DNA of 21,561 bases, from contig DAOLIQ010000059.1 in the NCBI GenBank assembly GCA_035328465.1, positions 1 to 21,561 on the forward strand, given 5' to 3'. The stretch's first letter is position 1, and each line of letters opens with the position of its first letter. Under the pieces are notes generated by a model. It had not been told where the DNA came from, did not search any database, and saw only the letters and a program-made list of their open reading frames with translations. Of the stretch, positions 16,240 to 21,561 are shown in pieces. The stretch comes from JADJEI01 sp035328465 (GTDB taxonomy: Bacteria > Bacteroidota > Ignavibacteria > Ignavibacteriales > Ignavibacteriaceae). The position numbers and the translations under genes were made by a program.

Positions 16240-16255
16240 AAAATGAATAATTTAG
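16225..16255 (+). promoter_or_regulatory. Candidate promoter of the nuo operon (TTG-N20-TAATTTAG)
   Basis: TTG (16225-16227) is followed after exactly 20 bp by TAATTTAG (16248-16255), 7 of 8 to TAnnTTTG. This is the same geometry as at rplU and mdh. The expected start near 16262 leaves a leader under 20 nt before nuoA, which lacks a Shine-Dalgarno. The stretch also contains TTGACA, but no good TATAAT box follows it. Confidence 0.45.
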
Positions 16256-16279
16256 CACATCATATTTTTAACTAATAAA

Positions 16280-16648
16280 ATGATTGAACAATACATACCC
16301 GTATTTCTTGTAATCGCATTTGCATTAATATTTGCAGTTGCAACAGTTTTTTCGTCCGGCATTTTCGGGCCTCAGAGACCGACAAACGAGAAAAATTCTA
16401 CTTATGAAAGTGGAATGAAACCGGTTGGGACTACACACGAAAGAGTCTCTGTTAAATATTATCTTGTTGCAATGCTGTTTATAATTTTTGACATAGAGGT
16501 TATTTTTGTTTACCCCTGGGCTGTTGAATTTAGAAGAATGTTTCATGAGACAGGTATAAGTGTTTTTATTTCGATGTTGATATTTCTAATTATACTCGAG
16601 CTTGGATATTTATATGCTTATAAGAAAGGCGCATTCAAATGGGATTAG
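16280..16648 (+). CDS. nuoA: NADH-quinone oxidoreductase subunit A
   Basis: This 122-residue membrane subunit of complex I has three transmembrane helices (about 6-28, 61-80 and 92-113). The conserved loop between helices 1 and 2 carries 'YESGMKPVGTTHERVSVKYYLVAM'-type sequence, including the ESG motif and FDIEVIFVYPWA with the conserved acidic pair. NuoA lines the quinone chamber at the junction of the membrane and peripheral arms. It is the first gene of nuoABCDEF, preceded by a candidate promoter. Its last 10 bases overlap the start of nuoB, indicating translational coupling. Length and motifs are ordinary for the family. Confidence 0.96.
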   Translation: MIEQYIPVFLVIAFALIFAVATVFSSGIFGPQRPTNEKNSTYESGMKPVGTTHERVSVKYYLVAMLFIIFDIEVIFVYPWAVEFRRMFHETGISVFISMLIFLIILELGYLYAYKKGAFKWD

Positions 16649-17160
16649 AAGCAAAGCTGACACAGGATGGATTTTTTACAACCACAGTTGATGCACTAAT
16701 TGCATGGTCAAGAAAAAATTCAGTTTGGCCAATGCCGATGGGAATTTCATGTTGTGCGATTGAGATGATGGCTTCAGGCGATCCGAAATATGATATTGCG
16801 CGCTTCGGTTCAGAAGTAATGCGTTTTACACCACGCCAATGTGATTTGATGATTGTTGCAGGGACTGTTACTTATAAGATGGCTCCCGTAGTTAGAAAAA
16901 TTTATGATCAAATGCCGGACCCTAAATGGGTAATTGCTATGGGCGCTTGCACCTCAACCGGCGGTATGTATCGTTCATATTCTGTTGTACAGGGAATAGA
17001 TCAATTCCTCCCAGTAGATATTTATTTAGCCGGCTGCCCTCCCCGCCCTGATAATCTTTTAAATGCGCTTATTCAGATTCAGGAAAAGATTGGTAAAACA
17101 AAAGCAAGAGATTTTCAAAATGTTAAACTTCCGGAATTGACGGTAATTCAGAATAATTAA
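16639..17160 (+). CDS. nuoB: NADH-quinone oxidoreductase subunit B
   Basis: This 173-residue peripheral-arm subunit carries cluster N2, the last 4Fe-4S centre before quinone. The ligands are visible: adjacent Cys38-Cys39 in GISCCAIEMM, Cys104 in GACTSTGGM and Cys133 in AGCPPRPDNLL. The start ATG lies inside the end of nuoA (10-bp overlap), and the protein begins directly with the family-typical helix leading to 'LIAWSRKNSVWPMPMG'. nuoC follows 4 nt after the stop. All expected residues are present. Confidence 0.98.
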   Translation: MGLEAKLTQDGFFTTTVDALIAWSRKNSVWPMPMGISCCAIEMMASGDPKYDIARFGSEVMRFTPRQCDLMIVAGTVTYKMAPVVRKIYDQMPDPKWVIAMGACTSTGGMYRSYSVVQGIDQFLPVDIYLAGCPPRPDNLLNALIQIQEKIGKTKARDFQNVKLPELTVIQNN

Positions 17161-17164
17161 TTTT

Positions 17165-17653
17165 ATGGAATTCAAAGAAATACTATTAAAAAAAATAAAT
17201 GATCAATTCCCTGAATTGAAAATTGATACCACAGTTTTTAGAGACGAGTTGACTATTTCATTCGATAAAAGTTTTATACTTTCTGTATGTCAATTTCTAA
17301 AATCTAATCCTGAATTAGAGTTTATTTTGTGTGCAGATATCACCGCAATTGACTGGGCAAAAAGAAAAAATAGATTTACTGTTGTCTATAATCTTTATTC
17401 ATTTAAAAATAATTTTCGAGTTAGATTAAAGACCAATGTTGATGAATCTGATTGCACAATTGATTCGGTTACTTCTGTGTGGAATTCTGCCAATTGGCAG
17501 GAACGCGAAACTTATGATATGTACGGAATTAAATTTAATTCCCACCCTGATTTGAGAAGAATGTATATGCCGGAAGAGTTTGAATATCATCCTTTAAGAA
17601 AAGATTTTCCGTTAATTGGAATCCCCGGATCATTACCACTACCTAAGAAATAA
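17165..17653 (+). CDS. nuoC: NADH-quinone oxidoreductase subunit C
   Basis: This 162-residue complex I 30-kDa subunit is a structural part of the connecting module that packs against NuoD. The diagnostic C-terminal block is present: WQERETYDMYGIKF (about 125-138), then HPDLRRMYMPEEF and HPLRKDFP. It ends soon after, so it is a stand-alone NuoC rather than the fused NuoCD found in enterobacteria. The N-terminal half is more divergent, as usual in the family. The start ATG sits 4 nt after the nuoB stop without a Shine-Dalgarno, so coupling is likely. nuoD begins 6 nt after the stop. Confidence 0.96.
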   Translation: MEFKEILLKKINDQFPELKIDTTVFRDELTISFDKSFILSVCQFLKSNPELEFILCADITAIDWAKRKNRFTVVYNLYSFKNNFRVRLKTNVDESDCTIDSVTSVWNSANWQERETYDMYGIKFNSHPDLRRMYMPEEFEYHPLRKDFPLIGIPGSLPLPKK

Positions 17654-17659
17654 GGCAAT

Positions 17660-18913
17660 ATGCAGAAATTAGAAAAAGACGAAGTTCACCCGAAAATCAT
17701 TCAAGCATTACTCGATGCTGATACTACTATCTCTGTGGAGGATGCGCTCGAAAATGAAATGATCCTGAATATGGGTCCCCAACATCCCGCTACCCATGGA
17801 GTGCTTAGATTATTATTGAGATTAGACGGTGAGACGGTAGTTGCTTGCATTCCCGATCTTGGCTATCTTCATCGGGGATATGAAAAGATGGCTGAAAACA
17901 TGTCTTACCATGAATTTATTCCACATACTGATAGATTAGATTATCTTTCGCCATTGGCAAACAATGTCGCTTGGGTTACCGCAATTGAAAAACTTGCAGG
18001 TATCGAAGTTCCCCCCCGTGCTCAATATATCAGGATGCTCGTCGCAGAACTTTCAAGAATTGCTTCTCATCTTGTTGCTATCGGTTCACTTGCTATGGAT
18101 GTTGGGGCATTAACTGTTTTCTTGTGGACACTAAGGGAGAGGGAAAAAATTCTTGATATTTGGGATATTCTTTGCGGCGCGCGGTTTACCAATAGCTATA
18201 CGCGTATCGGAGGGGTGGCAAACGACATTCAACCCGAAGCCTTAAAACTTGCCCAATGGTTTATTGATCAATTTGAACCTAATTTAACTGAGTGCGAACA
18301 ACTCTTAAATACAAACAGAATTTTTATCGAACGCCTTGAAGGCGTTGGGGTTATTTCTCAGCAGGATGCGATTAATCTTGCTATGACCGGACCAAATTTA
18401 CGTGCTACCGGAATACCATATGATTTAAGGAGAGTTTCTCCTTACCTCAAGTACAGCGATATTGATTTTAATATCCCGACATACACCGAAGGTGATTGTC
18501 TTGCGCGATATTTTATCCGTGCCGACGAGGCTCGTGAAAGCGCTAAGATAGTTAAACAAGTGCTTGATAAAATTCCTCAAGGTCCAATTTCTGCAAATGA
18601 ACCAAAAAAAGTTTTACCGAAAAAAGGTGAAATATATTCTCGAATGGAAGAGCTCATTCATGATTTTATGATTGTAAATTTTGGAATAAATCCACCGGTA
18701 GGAGAAATTTACAGTGCAATTGAAGGCTCGAAAGGTGAGCTTGGGTTTTATCTTGTCAGCAAAGGTGAGGGGCATCCATGGAAATGTAAAATTCGCTCCC
18801 CATCGTTTAATAACTTGCAATCACTGCCTCACTTAATTAAAGGTCATATGGTTTCGGATGTTGTAGCTATCATTGGAAGTCTCGATCCGATTATGGGAGA
18901 GGCAGATAAATAA
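17660..18913 (+). CDS. nuoD: NADH-quinone oxidoreductase subunit D
   Basis: This 417-residue 49-kDa subunit forms the quinone-binding pocket together with NuoB. The quinone-site loop GPQHPATHGVLRL (39-51) with its two His residues is intact, followed by 'DLGYLHRGYEKMAE' (66-79). The C-terminus 'VSDVVAIIGSLDPIMGEADK' is the family's usual ending. About 30 extra N-terminal residues precede the core; an ATG within them (17759) would also give a shorter protein. AAGG just upstream supports 17660. It belongs to the hydrogenase large-subunit superfamily but lacks the Ni-Fe cysteine ligands at both ends, as expected for NuoD. nuoE starts 9 nt downstream. Confidence 0.97.
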   Translation: MQKLEKDEVHPKIIQALLDADTTISVEDALENEMILNMGPQHPATHGVLRLLLRLDGETVVACIPDLGYLHRGYEKMAENMSYHEFIPHTDRLDYLSPLANNVAWVTAIEKLAGIEVPPRAQYIRMLVAELSRIASHLVAIGSLAMDVGALTVFLWTLREREKILDIWDILCGARFTNSYTRIGGVANDIQPEALKLAQWFIDQFEPNLTECEQLLNTNRIFIERLEGVGVISQQDAINLAMTGPNLRATGIPYDLRRVSPYLKYSDIDFNIPTYTEGDCLARYFIRADEARESAKIVKQVLDKIPQGPISANEPKKVLPKKGEIYSRMEELIHDFMIVNFGINPPVGEIYSAIEGSKGELGFYLVSKGEGHPWKCKIRSPSFNNLQSLPHLIKGHMVSDVVAIIGSLDPIMGEADK

Positions 18914-18922
18914 AAAAATAAT

Positions 18923-19393
18923 ATGGAATTCACATTCTCACAACAAAACTCAGAAAAGATTGATCAGATATTAAAAAAGTATCCGACAAAAAAAGCTGCT
19001 CTAATGCCGCTGCTCTGGTTAGCACAGGAACAAAACGGATTTATTTCCGGCGAAGTAATGAAGACCATTTCAAAAATTCTTGAGGTTTCACTTGAAGAAG
19101 TGCTTGGTGTTGTAACATTCTACACAATGTATCATCAAAAGGAAACGGGAAAATATCATCTGCAAGTTTGTACAAATGTTTCCTGCATGCTTCGCGGAGG
19201 TTATGAAATTTGGAATCATGTTCGTTCAAAACTCGGAATTGAAAACGGTCAACTCACACCGGATAAAAAATTTTCTCTCGAAGAAGTTGAATGTATGGGA
19301 AGCTGCGGCACAGCCCCGATGATCGCAGTCAATGAAGACTATTTTGAAAATTTATCCGTTCAACAAGTTGATCAAATAATAGAAGGCTTTTAA
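18923..19393 (+). CDS. nuoE: NADH-quinone oxidoreductase subunit E
   Basis: This 156-residue 24-kDa subunit has a thioredoxin-like fold and binds the off-path 2Fe-2S cluster N1a in the NADH-dehydrogenase module. The four ligands are seen as Cys83-x4-Cys88 in VCTNVSCML and Cys124-x3-Cys128 in ECMGSCGTAPM. The N-terminal helical part contains 'KKAALMPLLWLAQEQNGFIS' and 'GVVTFYTMYH', both typical. Many Bacteroidota lack nuoE/F. Their presence here means this complex I can in principle use NADH directly, provided NuoG is encoded elsewhere. nuoF begins 7 nt after the stop. Confidence 0.97.
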   Translation: MEFTFSQQNSEKIDQILKKYPTKKAALMPLLWLAQEQNGFISGEVMKTISKILEVSLEEVLGVVTFYTMYHQKETGKYHLQVCTNVSCMLRGGYEIWNHVRSKLGIENGQLTPDKKFSLEEVECMGSCGTAPMIAVNEDYFENLSVQQVDQIIEGF

Positions 19394-19400
19394 CAGTAAC

Positions 19401-20723
19401 ATGGAAAAAATAGTTCTCCCCGATATAAAAAACCTCCACCTTATTGATGTTTATATTCAGAACGGCGGTTTTACTGCTGTAAGAAAAGCTTTCTCGCTGT
19501 CCACTGATGACATTATTGATCAGGTTAAAAAATCAGGATTGCGCGGCAGAGGTGGGGCTGCATTCTCGGCTGGGCTAAAGTGGAGTTTCATGCCAAAGAC
19601 TACAGACAAGCCAAAATATCTTTGTATCAACGGCGACGAAAGTGAACCTGGTTCATTCAAAGACAGGCAAATTTTTGAGTTTAATCCTCATCAACTTATT
19701 GAAGGTATTCTAATCACCAGCTATGCAATTGGTGCAAAGGTCGCTTATGTTTATATCCGCGGTGAATATCATAAATGGATTAAGCTTTTTGAAAAAGCTT
19801 TAGCTGATGCTTATGCACACGGCTTCGTTGGTGAAAAAATGAAAGAAACTTTCGGCATTGATTTCTTCTCTGATATTTTTATTCACAAAGGGGCAGGCGC
19901 ATATATTTGCGGTGAAGAATCTGCGTTAATGAATTCCATCGAAGGGAAACGCGGCTATCCAAGAGTTAAACCTCCTTTCCCGGCGCAAAACGGGTTATGG
20001 GGCAATCCAACTACTATTAACAATGTCGAAACGATTACTAATGTTCCTCCAATTATTAATAAAGGATGGGAGTGGTTCTCTAAAATTGGTGAACCAAAAC
20101 ATCCGGGAACAATTTTATTTGGTGTAAGCGGTCATGTAAATAAACCCGGGGTTTACGAGCTGCCGTCCGGCACTTTATTAACGGATATTATTTACAATTA
20201 TGCCGGTGGCGTTCCAGGAAATAAAAAAATACTTTGCGTAATTCCCGGCGGTTCATCTATGCCCCCCTTGCGTGGTGATCAACTTGAAGGTGTAAAAATG
20301 GATGCCGAGTCTTTACGCGCAGTTGGCTCTGCCATCGGTACGGGGGGAATTATAGTAATGGATGAAGACACAGATTTAGTTAAAGTTCTTGCACGTATTT
20401 CCAAATTCTATCATCACGAAAGCTGCGGGCAGTGTACACCGTGCAGAGAAGGTACGGGATGGCTTCAAAAAATACTGGAGAGAATTCTTGACGGTAAAGG
20501 TTCGATAAGCGATATTGATTTATTGATTACTGTTGCAAGTAATATAGAAGGCAATACTATTTGTGCTCTCGGTGAAGCTGCTGCCTGGCCTGTTAAATTT
20601 ATGGTTCAAAGATTCAGAGATTATTTTGAAAAACGGGTTAGCAAAGAGATTGATATTCCCGTTGTCAATAAAGTTCATTCAATGAGAAACACAGAATTTC
20701 CTTTAGCAGATATTAAGAACTAA
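19401..20723 (+). CDS. nuoF: NADH-quinone oxidoreductase subunit F (NADH-binding)
   Basis: This 440-residue 51-kDa subunit oxidises NADH and holds FMN and cluster N3. Motifs run in order: GLRGRGGAAFSAGLKW (46-61, FMN/NADH), INGDESEPGSFKDRQI (76-91), GAGAYICGEESALMNSIEG (164-182, nucleotide site) and SCGQCTPCREGTGW (341-354). With Cys388 (NTICALGEAAAWP) the last supplies the four N3 ligands Cys342, Cys345, Cys348 and Cys388. Length is normal and no residue is missing. In most genomes nuoG follows directly. Here the next frame, 33 nt on, is a BRO-N gene followed by a terminator, so the nuo run ends with this gene. Confidence 0.98.
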   Translation: MEKIVLPDIKNLHLIDVYIQNGGFTAVRKAFSLSTDDIIDQVKKSGLRGRGGAAFSAGLKWSFMPKTTDKPKYLCINGDESEPGSFKDRQIFEFNPHQLIEGILITSYAIGAKVAYVYIRGEYHKWIKLFEKALADAYAHGFVGEKMKETFGIDFFSDIFIHKGAGAYICGEESALMNSIEGKRGYPRVKPPFPAQNGLWGNPTTINNVETITNVPPIINKGWEWFSKIGEPKHPGTILFGVSGHVNKPGVYELPSGTLLTDIIYNYAGGVPGNKKILCVIPGGSSMPPLRGDQLEGVKMDAESLRAVGSAIGTGGIIVMDEDTDLVKVLARISKFYHHESCGQCTPCREGTGWLQKILERILDGKGSISDIDLLITVASNIEGNTICALGEAAAWPVKFMVQRFRDYFEKRVSKEIDIPVVNKVHSMRNTEFPLADIKN

Positions 20724-20756
20724 TTAACTTCTAATCACTATATAAAGGGTTCAATC

Positions 20757-21080
20757 ATGTCAGATGTAAAGTCGTTCAATTCAAAAAAAATTCGCACCGT
20801 TTGGGTTTCCAAAACCAGGAAGCGATATTTTGTTGTTCGCGATGTTGTTTCTGCTCTTACTGATACAAAGGATGTAAAATCTTACATCAAAGGTATGCGC
20901 GCACGCGATAAGGCCCTTAATAAAGGCTGGGGGAAAGTTACTACTGCATTAAAAGTCGATACTAACGGCGGTGTGCAATTAATGAACTGCGCAGATAAAA
21001 AGAATTTGCTCAGAATTATTGAAGCCATTCCTAATCCAATCAAATTGGAAACTTTCAAAAAATGGCTGGCTAAACTTTAA
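20757..21080 (+). CDS. Short BRO-N domain protein
   Basis: This 107-residue protein matches the BRO-N (baculovirus-repeated-ORF N-terminal) domain common in phage antirepressors and bacterial mobile or regulatory genes. It begins with FNSKKIRTVWVSKTRKRYFVV, corresponding to the family's KIRxxWxxxxxxWYFSVVDV. 'DVVSALTDTKDVKSYIKGMR' follows, and the signature end is NCADKKNLLRIIEAIPNPIKLETFKKWLAKL-like (positions 77-107). It stops right after KWLAKL, where longer homologues continue with a second domain, so it is either a minimal form or C-terminally truncated. Family-typical Trp and Asn/Thr residues are partly replaced (for example CADKKN instead of CANTEG), suggesting divergence. AAGGG precedes the ATG. 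It lies 33 nt after nuoF and before a strong terminator, so it is probably co-transcribed with nuo. DNA binding is inferred from the family. Confidence 0.78.
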   Translation: MSDVKSFNSKKIRTVWVSKTRKRYFVVRDVVSALTDTKDVKSYIKGMRARDKALNKGWGKVTTALKVDTNGGVQLMNCADKKNLLRIIEAIPNPIKLETFKKWLAKL

Positions 21081-21437
21081 TTTATCTGAGCCGGGATTCT
21101 TTTTCTTATTTAGTGAGAAGTAATCTGCTATTACTTCTCACATATTTTTTCAAATTACTTTTTTACTCCGCCTTAAACTTTCTGATTGAAGTCCTTTTCA
21201 ACCTACCGCTATCTCTGCAAATTTTAACAGATAACTCTGTAATTAAATATCAGCGTTTGTTGATATTCTAATCAATCATAGAGCCCGGTTTCTCGCTTTT
21301 CCTATATTAAAAATTTCATTTCTGATAGATTTTACTGGACTTTACTATAAGTGCTAAAGTATTTTATTTTTTATTTATTATTTTTAATTAGTGACTTCAA
21401 CAAATAAATTTTATTGATCATACAAAGGGAGTTACAG
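21081..21437. other. Intergenic region: terminator, then AT-rich leader of the next gene
   Basis: Apart from the hairpin terminator at 21113-21150, these 357 bases contain no gene I can support. The right half is extremely AT-rich. A TAAATTTT (21405-21412) is 7 of 8 to a -7 box but has no TTG 20 bp upstream. A GGGAG ribosome site sits just before the ATG at 21438. Confidence 0.6.
21113..21150 (+). terminator. Strong rho-independent terminator after the BRO-N gene
   Basis: GTGAGAAGTAAT (21113-21124) pairs perfectly with ATTACTTCTCAC (21130-21141) over 12 bp with a 5-nt loop, followed by ATATTTTTT. It should end the nuoABCDEF-BRO-N transcript. Confidence 0.9.
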
Positions 21438-21561
21438 ATGTGGTTCATAGGATTATTCTTAGCACTGCTATTTTCCTCTCTCTCCTGCGACTCAACAGAG
21501 CCGCCTCCTATTGTTCCGCCGCCGCCACCACCTCCGGACTACCGCAATATTACTCTTACTG
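21438..21561 (+). CDS. Proline-rich lipoprotein, N-terminal part (runs off right edge)
   Basis: The ATG at 21438 has GGGAG about 9 nt upstream. The 41 visible residues comprise a lipoprotein signal (MWFIGLFLALLFSSLSC, lipidated Cys at 17). Then come DSTEPPP and a run of seven prolines ending in DYRNITLT, likely the first strand of a beta domain. Proline spacers after the lipid anchor are common in surface lipoproteins of Ignavibacteria. The functional domain lies beyond the window, so nothing can be said of its role. Confidence 0.75.
   Translation, partial: MWFIGLFLALLFSSLSCDSTEPPPIVPPPPPPPDYRNITLT

Overview
This is an AT-rich chromosomal window from a free-living Gram-negative bacterium of the Bacteroidota/Chlorobi superphylum. 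The best guess is Ignavibacteriota (Ignavibacteria or a relative). The indicators are an S46 dipeptidyl-peptidase, secreted repeat proteins ending in a type IX secretion tail with the 'NFPNPFNP' signature, lipoproteins with FN3 or polyproline regions, sparse Shine-Dalgarno sequences, and several candidate promoters shaped like the Bacteroidota TTG...TAnnTTTG type. No rRNA, tRNA, CRISPR array or insertion sequence was recognised by eye.

Layout. Positions 1-1381 (minus) hold the N-terminal part of a secreted Asp-box/YCF48-like repeat protein that runs off the left edge. It is divergent from an S46 peptidase (1564-3735), which carries the Arg that marks acidic-residue-specific DPP11 enzymes. Convergent to that is a secreted Ig-like/FG-GAP protein with a T9SS tail (start best placed at 5817). 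Then, on the minus strand and overlapping by 4 bp, come a sugar kinase fused to a RapZ C-terminal domain and a MurU-like nucleotidyltransferase. Together they look like an AmgK/MurU peptidoglycan-recycling pair with a built-in amino-sugar sensor. rplU-rpmA follow on the plus strand and end at a clear terminator.

Positions 9049-9975 are an accessory island between rpmA and mdh. It holds possible gene debris, a 15-nt palindrome, and a 14-unit 21-bp tandem repeat. Read on the minus strand, the repeat encodes regular heptads (small-x-x-Val-x-x-Asp) that look under protein-level selection. Malate dehydrogenase (minus) follows, with its own terminator and promoter. Next is a three-gene minus-strand operon: an FN3 lipoprotein, a probable outer-membrane beta-barrel, and a small RsbW-like ATPase. 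A divergent GT-C membrane glycosyltransferase lies at 14531-16147.

The right part carries nuoABCDEF, the quinone-side connecting subunits plus the NADH-dehydrogenase module of respiratory complex I, in canonical order. The run stops after nuoF. Where nuoG would be expected there is a short BRO-N domain gene and then a strong terminator. The remaining complex I genes (nuoG to nuoN) must lie elsewhere or be missing. A proline-rich lipoprotein begins at 21438 and runs off the right edge. Central metabolism (Mdh feeding NADH, NuoE/F accepting it) and cell-envelope functions dominate the window.
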